Part shown: piece by piece, positions 35,420-47,541 of the stretch | Position numbering within the stretch: the first letter of the stretch is position 1 | How the letters are laid out: every line of letters begins with the position of its first letter | DNA from: Alligator mississippiensis | Taxonomy: Eukaryota > Chordata > Crocodylia > Alligatoridae | Reading direction: 5' to 3' | Assembly (NCBI RefSeq): GCF_030867095.1 | Contig: NC_081824.1 | Span: 115,204,162-115,268,161, forward strand | DNA length: 64,000 nt | Position numbers and translations under genes: made by a program | Notes under the pieces: model-generated | What the model was told of the DNA's origin: nothing | Database searches by the model: none | The model's input: only the letters and a program-made list of their open reading frames with translations

Positions 35420-38010
35420 TTATACTAGAGATTCATATTCAGCTTGCAGCCCATTATAACTTCTATATTCTCCAAATCCTGTGATATGCAGCAGCTAGTT
35501 AAAAATAACTTAGCATTATATTGCTCTTTATCTGGTAGGCTTATCCTAATGCCCCATGCATTGTACAGGGAGCCTGGAGGCTTCAGGGTTACACAAGGTG
35601 GCAGCACGTCTTAAGTTCAGAGCTGTAAAACCTAAGTCACCTATGGGAATTACTGCCCAGAGTTCATTATGGCAGGGTTGAGGGTACAACAGAGAATCTC
35701 CCTGATCTCAGTTTCTGTTGCCTCTGACTTCTGGGAGAAGCTATTGCAAAATAAGTACTGGTCATGCACTGTGCTACAGTATGCTCAGTCACTCTATGGG
35801 AATATGGCATGGCCAGTCTGGATAGAGGTGGAAGGGATGGAGCATGTTCACTGTGGATGAATCTCCTGAGAATTTTGCTGCTAAATTCTAAGATGTCTTT
35901 ACTGGGAATGTGCAAACTGAGGTTTTCAAAGGTTCATGACTTGATTGACTTTGGGCTGGTTTTGAGGACAGAGATGATTGCCCCTCTCTATCCCAATAAA
36001 ATAAAACAAAAAATAAAACCCTCACAGGCACCATCCTCTTCCATTTGTCAAATTCTTCCTTCAAAATATGGAGGCATTAGAACTTCTTAACTCCTCTTGT
36101 CCCTCAGCTCCAGTCGCTGCTTTCCCATCTTCCAAAAGTTCAGCCTGAAGCCAACACTAGGGAAAACTTCATCCCAATGGTTAAAGTTCGGTAGAGATAC
36201 AAGCAACAGAGTCTTACCATGGGAAGAGTCAGGCAGCCCTAACTAAAGGCATCCCTGCCTGCACCACCTGTAAGAGAGCAAGTTATTTTTAGGATATATC
36301 AAATCTACTCATCCTGATTTTTCTTCTTTGGGAAGCTGACCTGCCAAGATTCAACACCTGCTATTGCTTGGCAGAAAAGCAATGCTACTGTTTGGAAAAT
36401 GGGCAGTGCTCTCATATTGACAGGTTAATCATACAAAAACTTCTCTGAACATTGTAAGAAATATGACTAAAAAAGGTATAGTCAATGGAATGTAATCCAA
36501 TAGACAGAATACAACTACAGTATGTATTTAAAGTTATTGTGTGGAGAAACAAGATAAATTTTGTTACAACAAGGGTAAAGAAACACCTTGACCTGTTAAT
36601 AAGTGCAAAGAAAATAAATGCCTACAAGCTCATAAAACTCAGATGTCACCTTGTCATTTAAGTGGCTGGAGAGACAGGAATGCCAGTTTACAGTTGAGAA
36701 AGGCCAACCAACTTTCTTTCTTTAGTTACTCCTGTTCTCCCATATCTCCTTCCTTTTCTAGCCAGGTATTAGTTTGATATTGTTTTCAATTCTTTGTGGT
36801 GCTCATAAACATCCTTCACCCATTACTCTTCCTGTGGGAGAGGTCCATCTCATTATAAAATTGGCATGAGACATACACATCTGGGTACATGAAGAAAAGT
36901 CCTCAATACCGTTTGTGTATTAGGGGACAGCAGTATATACGCCCCCTGAACTATATAATGTCTGATACTGGGTTTGTGCTCCAACCAAACCATTGGCTGT
37001 TCATTGGGATGGGTGGTCCCAGTTTGTTCTATGTGCACCAGGAAAACCTACTTATATTCTTGGATGCCAAGATGTCATTTGCAGAGTTTGGAAACTTTTG
37101 ATTCTGTGGGTTTAGGTTGTTGGTTTGTGCAGATATGATGATACTTATATACATACAGACTTTCTTTCTTATGCCAGAGCAATGAACAGCTCTGTGATTT
37201 TACCCCTGAGACATTAATTCTCCATTAACACTAATGGTTGAAAAATTATATCATCAGTGCATCTGGTAAAAATGTCTATGTCCAACTAATTTTTGAAATA
37301 GTGTCCCAAAGAAATAGATATGTTTTGTGAAAACATGTTGTAATTTTTAGAATTTTTTAAGTGCAAATTTTGAAAAAAAAATTATGTTTTGGTTCGGTAG
37401 GTCAAGAGAATTCATATTATCTTCTTTTTTGCTTTGTCTTCACTTTTCCAATAGTCAAAAATAGTTTAATAAAAAATTAAAAAATACTAGAGAAATTTCC
37501 TAAAGAAATATCATCATTAAAAAAAAATCACAAAATCTTATTTCCCTTATTTGATCATCATTGGTTTGAGAATCAATGTTTTGAAATAAAAAAGAATAGA
37601 GAGCAATTTGCTTTGATGTTGACATGGCTATTTTATATTTTCTTTCTACTGTATTTCTCCTGCCTGTTAGTTATCTGATAATGTCTCTTATATCCTATTT
37701 TTATTTACATTGCAGTTTTCCATAGGCCTTTGCTCTATCTGCTATACAGACCAAGTTGTGTCTGCTTTTTTCTCAGAGGTGTGAGGAGGAGTACTTCATA
37801 CATGAAAGCTTAACTATGTCTCTCCTGACTACACGGTTGGTCCATAAAAGATATCACTCACAAAATCCTTGCTTCTTGGAGATGTCACCTTGTCATTTAA
37901 GTGCCGGGAGAAGCAGGAAAGCCAGTTCACAGTGGGAAAGTTCCAGCCATTTCTTGTAGTACCAAATTAAAATATAGGGTCTTGATTCTCCACACTATCA
38001 CACCAACTTT
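35420..38010. other. Intergenic between head-to-head TAAR groups; contains an 80-bp direct repeat
   Basis: No gene is recognised. A block of about 80 bases beginning 'agatgtcaccttgtcattta' occurs near 36643-36725 and again near 37879-37958, about 1.2 kb apart. The second copy is directly preceded by a SINE-like piece (37770-37875). The region is AT-rich, especially 37200-37620. Confidence 0.5.
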
Positions 38011-38014
38011 ATGG

Positions 38015-40460
38015 CATAGAGTCATAGAATAGAAGGACTGGAAGGGACCTGTAAGATCATTGAGTCTGGTCCCCTGCCATAGGCAGGGGGTAATTGGGTT
38101 CAAACAAACTCCACAAGGTGCTTGTCCAGCCCTCTCTTGAAAACCTCCAGGGATAGCGACTGCACCACTTCAGCTGGGAGTGTGTTCCAGATTCTAGTTA
38201 CCCTTATGGAAAAGGGGTTTTTCCTTATGTCTAGCCTTCACTTTTCCTCAACTAGCTTGTGCTCATTGGACCTCATCCTCCTGAGGGGTGCCTTTCTGAA
38301 GAGCTGATCTCCTAGATCTTGGTGTTCACCCCTGACATACTTGTAAGCGGCTATCAAGTCTCCTCTCAGTCTTATCTTACTCAGACTGAACAGGCCCAGT
38401 TCCCAGAGTCTGTCCTCATAGGGCCTATCCCCCAGGCCCTTATCGTGTGGGTGGCCCTTCTCTGTACTCTTTCGAGCCTATCCACATCGTTCTTGAAGTG
38501 CAATGCCCAGAACTGGACACTACTCCAGCTGTGGCCTCACCAATGCCAAATAGAGGGGGAGGAGCACCTCTCTGGATCTATTGGCAACACATCGGATGAT
38601 ACACACTACAGTTCTATTTGCCTTGTTGGCGACTTCATTGCACTGATGACTCAAATTCATCCTTTGGTCAATTGTTACCCACAGGTCCCTTTTGGATGCA
38701 GTGCCAGCCAGTAGGCTACCACCCATTGCCTAGTTATGGTGGAGGGTTCTTCCTACCCAGATGAAGGACGTGGCACTTATCCCTATTGAACCTCATCTGA
38801 TTGCATTCTGCCCATAGGACCAACCTGTCAAGGTCATCCTGGATACTTGCCCTGACCTCAGATGTGCCTGCACTTCGCCACAGCCTAGTGTCATCCACAA
38901 ACTTAATCGTTGCGCTTCCCACTCCCTCATGAAGGTCATTGATAAAGATGTTAAAGAGTATGGGCCCAAGCACTGATCCCCAGGAGACATCACTGGAGAC
39001 TGCGATCCAGAATGAGGCCACCCTATCAATTACAACTTGCTGGGATCAGCCGCTAAGCCACTTGCCAACCTATCTTACCATAGCCTGGTCTAGGCCAGTA
39101 CCCTCCAGCTTAACTGAGAGAATCTCATGGGAAACAGTGTCAAAGGCCTTGCTGAAGTCTAGATAGATGATGTCTTTCTTATGCCCCATGTCCAGCTGGT
39201 TAGTTACCTGGTCATAAAAGGACATCAGGTTTGTTAGGCATGACCTCCCCTTGACAAAGGCATGCTGGTTGTTTCTCAGTACCCCACCAGTTGATGGTTT
39301 CCTTGGTGATTTTTTTCCAGGATTGAAGTCAGACTGACCTGCCTATAGTTTGCAGGGTCATCCCTCTTCCTGTTCTTAAAGAGGGGCACCATGTTAGCCA
39401 TCTTCCAGTCATTTGGGACCCCTCCTGAGTTCCACGACTCTTCGAACAGCCCCGTGAGAGGCACCGCTATGAGTTTGGCCAATTCTTTTAGGACTCTTGG
39501 GTGCAGGTCGTCTGGCCCAGCCAACTTGAAAATGTCCAAATGCTCTAAGAGTACCGTCACCTGTTAGGGGCTAATTTTATATGGACTACTGTCATCGCTG
39601 TATTCTCTGGGTCTCTGGACAAGTGACAAGTTCATGCCTGGTTTCAAGAATACCGATGTGAAGTAAGAATTAAGGAGCTCTGCCTTTCCGTGGGGAACAA
39701 CTGTGAGCTCCCTCTCTGTGTTCAGTAGGGACCCACAGTGGAGCTTGATTTTTTCTTGCTGCCTATGTACCTATAGAAGGACTTTTTGTTGTCTTTTATT
39801 TCAGTTGCCATGCATGTCTTGGCCTTCCTTGTCTTATACCTGAGAGTACCCTTCTCTGGATGCTGAACTGTTTTTCCATTGCCTGTACACTTCTATTTTC
39901 CTTTTGAGAAGTTCCCTGATGTCCCTGTTGAGCCAGGCAGGTCTCTTGGCTCCTTTTCCTCCTTTTGACCATGTGGGGATGGCCTCTTTTTGAGCAGTGA
40001 AAATTGCCTTCTTAAGGAACTGCTACCATTCCTGAATTCCCAAGTTATACAGTCACTGGTTGAGAAGGGCCTTTCCAACTAGACTCCTGAGTTTACTGAA
40101 GTCTGCCTTTCTGAAGTCAAGGACTTCTGTTCTGCTAGTAGAATTCCCAGCCTTACGGTAGATGACAAATCTAATCAACTCGTGATCACTGTCACCCAGA
40201 GTATCTCCAATCTTCAGGTCGCCTACCATGTCTTCCCTTTTGGTCAGCACCAGGTCCAGAGTGGCTTTACCCCTGGTTGACCCCTCCACAGCCTGTGACA
40301 AAAACAGGTCATCTAAAGTTGCCAAGAAGTTGGTTGACCTGCTGGAGCTGGCTGAATGGTCTTCCCAACAGATGTCAGTGTCGTTGAAGTCAACCATGAA
40401 AATCAAGTCCTTAGTGCTGGCTGCATTTGTCAGTTACCTGTAAAATGCCTGGTCGCTCTC
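38015..40460 (-). mobile_element. CR1 LINE, longer but decayed copy with endonuclease end
   Basis: On the minus strand the order is the end of an apurinic endonuclease domain (FMVDFNDTDICWEDHS to GDSDHELIRFVI, 40406-40053), a degraded linker, reverse transcriptase pieces (HLDIFKLAGPDDLHPRVLKELAKLIAVPLTGLFEESW at 39560-39276; SVLGPILFNIFINDL and FVDDTRLW at 39021-38734) and the C-terminal part to 38016. Many stops and frameshifts separate the pieces, and the FADD motif reads FVDD. The tail matches the CR1 3' terminus ('catagagtcatagaatag'). It is older than the copy at 23513. Confidence 0.93.
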
Positions 40461-40640
40461 CTCTTCTTGACATGGCACTATACTGTTAACAGTCATAAGA
40501 CTGATCCACTGAATAACATAGCCCTAAATAAATGATGCGACTGAAAATAAACTGTGAGTTTTTACTGGGCCCATGAATGTTAGAATTCATGTAAGAGCGC
40601 ATGCTTCCTATTTGTTTCATGCTTCTGCAAGGGTTTACAG

Positions 40641-40959
40641 CAGTCATTCTTAACCAGGATAATGTCCTGAGGTACCTTAAGATCCTTTTAAAGGTGCCAA
40701 TGGGGTGTTACACAATTTTAGCAATGTTAGGTGTACAAACATGATTCACACAATAAACTCAGAAATTTCAAATACAAATTCATAGTCTTAAAAACATTCT
40801 TCCCTGGTGTGGGCTTTCTGAGTTCTTTGCAACAGATGCATTGATCTGTTATTTTCCTGTAGTCAAAAAAAGGAATAAAAACTAGGAACTGGCATTTCTG
40901 AGAAGTGCTTTGAGTCTAACAAGGGGTGCCCTGAGTCTAAACAGGTTGAGAACAAATAG
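40641..40959. mobile_element. hAT MITE, 319 bp, with target duplication
   Basis: It begins CAGTCATTCTTAACCAGG and ends 'cagg ttgagaacaaatag', a worn inverted terminus. The flanks GTTTACAG (40633-40640) and GTTCACAG (40960-40967) are an 8-bp duplication with one mismatch. The interior is shared with the element starting at 61776 ('acatgattcacacaataaac', 'tttctgagttctttgcaac'). Confidence 0.75.
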
Positions 40960-41395
40960 GTTCACAGGATTAAGACCTAAAATTGCCATGAGATTGAGTT
41001 AAATGTGGGTGACAAGGTGATTCCTCATGTTATCATTGATAGTGCAGAGATAGTGTAGCCTTAACAGTAAATCACTAATATAATATACCAGTAATAATGA
41101 TACTTACAACTCATTTTCATGTCAGTGTTCCCACCCCTCACCACAGGTACTTTTTGTTTGGGAACAAACTTCATCATAGGCTGCACAAGCCAAGCCAGAA
41201 CCTAGAGTATGCATGTGAAGGACTAGCCTACAATGAGATCTGTGTTACTGTGGCTTCACTGTTATCATTACCTGAGGTAGTATAATGAAACTAGGCCAAG
41301 TCTGCCTATATATGCCACAGCTGTGCCAGTGTGGAGAGAGGAGAGAATATGTTCTCATTAACTCTGCTAGAAGAACTTAAGGGAGGAAGCATTAC

Positions 41396-41744
41396 TATAA
41401 ATTACAAGTGCCTTCCAGTGTTCTGCTTATATCTTAATTCACTCTAATTTGCAAACAGATGTTTGTCAGAAGGTAAGGTATTAGGAAATTCAGAACAAGT
41501 AGTATGAAAGAATCTTACCACGGAATACAAAATGATTTGTTAAAGTTTTTTATTCCTAGTTATTTCATTTCTTATTTAATGTTTCAAGTGAAAAGCTGCT
41601 ACTACTAAGGACATCTGATCCATTAATATCTTTTCTTTCCTCCTGAATTCATCACAAATTCTAGGAATTCATGTGCTTATTTAAGTTACTGAGATAGAAT
41701 GATTGTATTAATAGCTGTTTTACTTGTAATTTCTTTTACCACAG
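41396..41744 (+). promoter_or_regulatory. Putative TATA box, 5' noncoding exon and intron of the 41820 TAAR
   Basis: TATAAAT at 41396-41402 is followed by 'tccagtgttct', conserved with the 54725 gene. A strong splice donor (AAG/GTAAGG, GT at 41473-41474) and a pyrimidine-rich acceptor ending CACAG at 41740-41744 would remove a 272-base intron and leave 75 bases of untranslated sequence before the ATG at 41820. The same TATA box and acceptor exist ahead of the 54725 gene. This is inference from comparison of the two loci, without transcript evidence. Confidence 0.55.
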
Positions 41745-41819
41745 GAGTGCTTAGTCTTCTGCCATTTGTTATAAATGTCAGATCCAGAATTCATCAATTG
41801 CAGACTTGCTGGGAAAAAA

Positions 41820-42853
41820 ATGAACTCAACTTTTTATGAAAAGGAAGATGTGCAATACTGCTATGAGAAAATGAATGGATCCTGCTATAAAACACCATGG
41901 TCTTCTGGGATCCAAGGAACTTTGTATGTTGTACTTGGTTTTCTCACAATTCTTACAGTAGCAGGAAACCTGATGGTAATTATTTCAATTGCCTATTTCA
42001 AACAGCTTCACTCTCCTACAAATTTTTTAATTGCCTCCTTGGCTTGTGCTGACTTTTGCTTGGGTTTGACAGTGCTGCCTTTCAGCACTATAAGATCTGT
42101 TGAGACCTGCTGGTATTTTGGGGAAACTTTCTGTAGAGTCCACAGTTCTTTAGATGTGTCTTTTTGCCTAGCATCAATATTTCATTTATGTGTCATCTCC
42201 TTCGATCGGTATGTTGCTGTTATTGATCTTTTAGTTTACCCCTTGAAGTTCACCATGCCTGTTTCAAGAATGTTTGCAGCTGCTGCCTGGACATTTTCAT
42301 TAATCTACAGTTTTTCTGTAGTTTTTACTGGAGCTAATGATGAAGGGCTACAAGAATTAGTGAAAGCACTCTCCTGTGTAGGAAGCTGTCAGCTTGTTTT
42401 CAATAAGACTTGGGTATTCATTTCATCCCTCCTTTATTTCATATCTTTCTTTACAATGATAATACTTAACAGCAAGATTTTCAGTGTAGCCAAAAAGCAA
42501 GCTAAAAGGATAGAGAGTGTGAGCAGCAAAACACAGTCCTCCGATAATTACAATAACCAAGTGGGGGAAAAGAGAGAGAGAAGCTGCTAAAACACTGGGC
42601 ATAGCTGTGATTGCTTTCCTCATATTCTGGTCACCATATTTTATAACAGTCATAATTGATGCCTTATTTGAGTTTCTAATTCCACCTCTTGCCTTTGATA
42701 TTATGGTTTGGGTTGCTTATTCTAACTCTGCCATTAACCCCTTGATTTATTCTTTCTTTTATCCCTGGTTTCGAAAAGCAATGAAAGTGATTGTGAGTTG
42801 CAAAAAGTTTGTGACTGACTGACTGCTCAACAATGAATTTGTTTTCTGACTGA
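41820..42853 (+). pseudogene. TAAR with two small frame-breaking changes
   Basis: The sequence from MNSTFYEKEDVQYC covers TM1-TM5 without interruption, including NGSC, D of TM2, the amine-binding aspartate (HSSLDVSFC), FDRY, and the ECL2 CVGSC. In the third intracellular loop a G5 run (42563-42567) carries one base more than the sister gene, which has GGG followed by A5, and the frame then stops at 42588-42590. The other frame resumes with [14 protein letters not shown] (TM6) and the TAAR signature [16 protein letters not shown]. Near the end, GACT is present three times in a row (from 42813) and a stop follows at 42820-42822, where relatives read on into DCSTMNL; the extended stop would be 42851-42853. 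An upstream ATG at 41775 is in frame, but the start at 41820 aligns with the sister gene. Everything else looks preserved, so the loss is recent, polymorphic or an assembly error. Confidence 0.88.
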
Positions 42854-43062
42854 AAATGTAGTCTTGTGCTATTATGTTCTCATTCCAGGTCATAGATCTG
42901 CTTTGCATAAATTGTTTTCTCTTAACATTCTTTCATATTTTTTTTTCAACCTGTAATCTTTACATCTTAGTGTGCTATTATTGATAAAGTGACATTCTTT
43001 TTCTAACTGATGTGATTCCAAGTACTCTATGTATATCTTTTTTCATAATTTAAAAGAAGCTG

Positions 43063-43068
43063 AATAAA
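43063..43068 (+). promoter_or_regulatory. Candidate polyadenylation signal AATAAA
   Basis: AATAAA in 'gctgaataaaatgg', about 210 bases after the end of the 41820 receptor, on the same strand. It is the first such hexamer downstream that I saw. Confidence 0.4.
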
Positions 43069-43079
43069 ATGGTAACTAA

Positions 43080-44329
43080 ATAGCTTTCCAGAATTTTTTA
43101 AAATTATTATGCAGTCTGTTATCCTGTTATTTTGACAGCTTGTAACCTGTCACTCTATAATCACTAGATATATGCAGCATTGACTGAACAATTCTATTTT
43201 GATTTTTTTTTTTTTCTTTGCAACTGGTTGATTTACACACTCTTCTGCCCTGAAATAAGCCTATGTACTCATCCATATAATCAAATTGTATGAAAGATCT
43301 GTCTAAAAGGAAATAGAGGTGAACTTTCTATAGTCAGAAAATAATTGCAATCAAGACAGTTTTTCTGCCATTAAAAAGACTGGTAAACTAGAAAAAAAAG
43401 TGTAAATAGGCAGATAGTACATGCTCTAAAAATAAGGTTCTAAGGTGTATTGGCAATCACCTGGATATTGACTATTGCTGACTAAAGTGCTCATTTATGA
43501 ATTTTAGACTCAATCCTACAAGATTTTACAGGTTATTTAAGAGTTCTGAGTTATGACTGGTTGGCCACCATTCCCCTAGTCCAAAGCTGCTATTGATCGG
43601 CATGATAAGTAGTTGATTGGTAAAGAGAAGGAACTGGACTGAGCAGATTGGAGTAACTAAGTATCAAGAATACTAGAGCATTCCAGGTGCAGGTAAATAA
43701 GACCCTCCCCCACCCTGCCACCCTTCCTACTAAGCATGCAAATGTGCCAAACACTCTCCCTTCCATGTCCCAGAAGAACATAACAGCATTTGGCTTACAC
43801 TCATTATGGCAGAAATAAGAGTTCTTAATCTGGGCTAAATCCTGCTGGGAAATGAAAAGTAAGCATAAAAGTCACTTCTTCCTGTAGTTTATGGGAGACA
43901 TGGAAGGAAGCAGATTATGGTGGTATGTCTCTCCAGAAAATTAGAGTCAATCTGAAGCTGGTTTTAAATTTTTTCTTATAATACACTTTGAAGAATAAGC
44001 AGAATTGTGCCCTATTGAAGTTCTATTTCCTTCCTGTTTGACTTTTAGTAGCTCCCTCCCTAAGCAAGGGAAGTCAGGTAAACTTTTCCAAGAACTTGTT
44101 TTTATTTGATGTTCAAAGAGGCTTTACTGAGATGCTTAAAAACAAACAAACAACACAACTTTAGAAGACTAAGTCTAAACCTCCAAACTGTTCTTTCACA
44201 TTCATCTGTCCTTCCCTCTTTTACTCTGATAAATTCCTAGCACCCTAACTACCTATAACCATCTAAGACATCCGACAAGCTATCTTCCTCTTTTGTAGTC
44301 CTCTCTCTCTCTCCAAATCATTCCTCATC

Positions 44330-44369
<40 letters not shown>

Positions 44370-44640
44370 CCAAAAATGTTCCTAGTTCACTATAACTATT
44401 CAGCCTCACTTGCTATCCTTTCACTGTCCTCTCACTCTGGATTCTTTTCTGCACCTTCATCAGGATGCATCCCTCACAATTTCATATTTTGCTTTTTCTT
44501 TATCACCCCATAGGTTTAGAAAGTTCACTAACCCCAAGAAAGCAATAGATAAAGTCAGAAGTGCTCACTGAATCCTTAAAGGGAAATTAAAGCAATTAAG
44601 TTGTTGGTGCAGTTGGTTCTAATCTTTTTCTGAACCTTCT
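43080..44640. other. Intergenic, with a 34-base poly(A) run
   Basis: No gene or named repeat was recognised. A run of 34 adenines lies at 44334-44367 on the plus strand. The sequence to its left is pyrimidine-rich and does not resemble a known SINE or a coding sequence, so no retroposed gene is claimed. Confidence 0.5.
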
Positions 44641-44965
44641 GAGTGCCTGTACACGTGCAGAGAGGCTGCTGTAATGTGCTATAAATATGGCACATTGGAG
44701 CAGATTCGATGAATCGAGTCTCTTGGAGTGTGCTAATTAGCATGCTCTAGCAAGCCTCCATGTCTGGTGTATCAGCATCCCTGAGCTTCAAAATGACAGT
44801 GGGGTACTTTAACTAAAGCTTGTTTGAACTTTAGTTAAAGTACCCCTGCCACCATTTTGAATCACAGTGACACTGATACGCAAGAAGGCAAGGATGCTTT
44901 AATTAGAGCAGCTTTCAGAATGCCCACCCTCATCCCTGAAGCATGTGTAAAAATGCTGTCTGAGT
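44640..44965. mobile_element. Palindromic MITE, copy 3
   Basis: The centre is a near-perfect hairpin: GTACTTTAACTAAAGC is mirrored by 'ctttagttaaagtac' about 10 bases on. Outer parts ('agcttcaaaatgacagtgggg', 'cccctgccaccattttgaa') pair as in the copies at 11535 and 27990. The same outer motifs 'gtgtgctaattagcatg' occur. Confidence 0.7.
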
Positions 44966-45242
44966 CTTTCTGAAATAAATCCTGTGAGTGGAGTAGCAGG
45001 CAGATCTGTTCTGGGGGTAGAGAGAGCTTCATTCCATGATCCAGGGTTTTAACATGACTTGCAATGTTTTTAAAGAAAAAAAGGTCCTAAATCTTTCTCT
45101 TCTCTTCTCCCTGTAAAAGTAATGGAAACCAGATACGTTTAATGTGACTGCTGTTTTTGCAGGGCTAGTCTTCTGTTCCCTTTTGGGTATGAAATTTCCC
45201 CATTAGTATTACTTTGATGTTGATTTCTCTGATAATCCCCCA

Positions 45243-46870
45243 ATTCATAGATTGTTAGGGTCTGGAAGGGACCCTGCAGATCATCGGGTCAAGCCCTGCC
45301 CCTGCTCTAGGCAGGAAAAAGACAACTGGGGTTAGGTGACCCCAGCGATGTGACTGTCCAGTGTCCTCCTGAAAACCTCCAGGGGAGGTGACTGCACCAC
45401 CTCTGGAAGGAGTTTATTCCACAGTCTGGTCACCCTGACTGTGAAGGAGTTTTTCCTGGTATTAAGCCTGAAGCAGCCTTCCAGGAGTTTATATCCATTG
45501 GTCCTTGTCTTCCCTAGGGGTGCCCTAGTGAACAGTTGTTCACTGAGCTCCTGATCCACTCCTCTGATATAGCGGTAAACTGCTATCAAGTCCCCTCTCA
45601 ACCTTCTCTCTTCTTTAGCCTAAAGAAGCCCAGGTCCCTCAGCCTTTCCTCCTGTGGTTTGAGAGAGTCTCTTCTCTGGACTCTCTCAAGTTTTTCCACA
45701 CCCTTATTGAAGTGGGGCACCCAGAACTGGACTCAGTATTCCCACTGCGGTCTCACCAGTGCTGAGTACAGTGGGAGTATCACTTCCTTAGTTGATGCAT
45801 GCTAGTGTGTTGTTTGTTTGCCCTGCTGGCCACCGCATTGCACTGTTGGCTCATGTTCATGCAGTGGTCAGTCATTACCCCTAGGTCCCTGTCAGCTGTG
45901 GTGCAGGTCAGGCTATCACTTCCAAGCCTATATGTATGTTGAGGGTTATTTGCCCCAGATAGAGCACCTTACATTTGGAAGTGTTAAACTTAATCTGGCT
46001 CCAGTCTGCCCAACTCTTGAGCCTGTCCAGGTCCACCTGTATCAGCAACATATCTTCTGGTGTGGCCACACTGCCGCATAACTTGGTGTCATCTGTGAAC
46101 TTGGCCAGTGAGCTTTTCTCTCCCCCATACAAATCATTGATAAAGATGCTGAAAAGCACCAGTCCAAGAATGGACCTCTGAGGGACACTACTGGCCACTT
46201 CATGCCAAGACAACATGGATCCATTCATGAGAACCCTCTAGATGCTACCCTGTAGCCAGTTTCCCACCCACTGAACCATTGAGCAGCTGAGCCCACAATC
46301 TTCCAGTTTTCCCACAAGGATACCGTGGGATACTAGATCAAAATCTTTTTGGAAGTCTAGGTATATAATGTCTATCTTGTCTCCCATGTGCAGGTGGCAA
46401 GAAACCTGGTCATAGAAGGAGATGAGATTGGTAAGATGAGACCTACCCATTACAAAGCCATGCTGGCTGTTGTTCACAATCTTACCTTTCGTGAGCATAT
46501 TTCACATAGATTCTTTAATGAGCTTTTCCAGGATTTTCCCTGGGATAGAGGTTAGGCTGTTTGGTCTGTAGTTGTCCAGGTCTTCCCTCTTCCCCTTCTT
46601 ATAGATGCACACAATGTTGGCCCCCTTCCAATCCTCAGGGATCTCCCCTGTGCACCACAAATTCTGAAAAAGCTTTGCCAGCGGTTCCACGATGACTTCA
46701 GCCAGCTCCTTCAGCACTCTCGGATGGAGTCCATCTGGCCCTGCTGACCCATAAATGTCTAGCTTTTCTAGTTGGTATTGCACCTGTTCAGCATCCACAG
46801 TGGAGAAGCTGACAGTTCCAGCATGCCCCCTATGAGCCTTGTCGTGCTTGACTTTCCCCATGGTCCAGTG
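45243..46870 (-). mobile_element. CR1 LINE, 5'-truncated, decayed
   Basis: Minus-strand pieces in order are LDIYGSAGPDGLHPRVLKELAEVIVEPLAKLFQNLW (46879-46502), a segment with NSQHGFVMGRSHLTNLISFYDQV (46498-46238), VPQRSILGLVLFSIFINDL and FTDDTKLC (46228-45908), and the C-terminal end with NSFTVRVTRLWNKL (45601-45332). The FADD motif reads FTDD. The 3' tail 'ttcatagattgttagggtctggaagggacc' is CR1. Frame changes separate the pieces. Confidence 0.93.
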
Positions 46871-46879
46871 AAATAACAA

Positions 46880-47540
46880 AGCAAAATTAGGGTATAACTA
46901 TACTGCAGAGAAAGACTTGAGCTAGCTTTCAACAAGCTTCTCTGGGTACTGGTAGCAAATGGGTTCCTTCAGCTTGGTGCTCAGTTTGGACTATAGTCCA
47001 ACCTGCCCTGCGAATAAATTAGCTGTCAGAGAGTTCTGTGCTGCTACAATATGACTGTGTTGGGTACCTAAATTAGCTAATCTAAAGCTAGCTCAAGTCT
47101 TTCTACACCACACTGCAATGACATTGACTACAGTCCAACCATAACCTTAGGCTAGGCCCTGGGCACCATGTCAGTGTGTCAAGTGAGCTTATGCAGCAGG
47201 TCTGAAAGGTTGAACATGTAGAATCCTTTTTTTGAAGGTTTGGACATACGCACTCCGTAACCAGACAGCTGCTTTAAAGCCAAATGATTATTTATCTAAA
47301 ATGAACAAAGCACTTAGGAAACCTATTATATGTTTACAGAGGGAGAATCATTCTTTCCCATCCCTATGATTGTTTTTTGTGACAGCATTGTATACACCTA
47401 AATTAATATTTTCATACTGTAAGCCTCCCACTACTGTAGCCAGCCTGAATTCATGTTATTAAACTGTTTAAAATCTATTAACAAAACCCACACACAAATG
47501 AAGATATCTAATAGGTTCCTACTGATTTAAACTATATTGA
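46880..47540. other. Intergenic, no gene seen
   Basis: Includes two inverted 'gagctagctttcaac' / 'taaagctagctcaagtctttc' motifs (46918-46933 and 47088-47104) that may mark a short unrecognised MITE. No coding signal. Confidence 0.4.
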
Positions 47541-47541
47541 T

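Noticed and set aside
38319-38714. Plus-strand open frame of 131 codons
   Set aside because: It is the antisense shadow of the CR1 on the minus strand, which has recognisable reverse-transcriptase motifs.
41775-41819. Upstream in-frame ATG of the 41820 receptor
   Set aside because: The extra 15 residues have no counterpart in the other TAARs, and the start at 41820 aligns with the 54725 gene.
44334-44367. Poly(A) run as the tail of a processed gene copy
   Set aside because: The adjoining sequence has no coding similarity and no target duplication was found around it.
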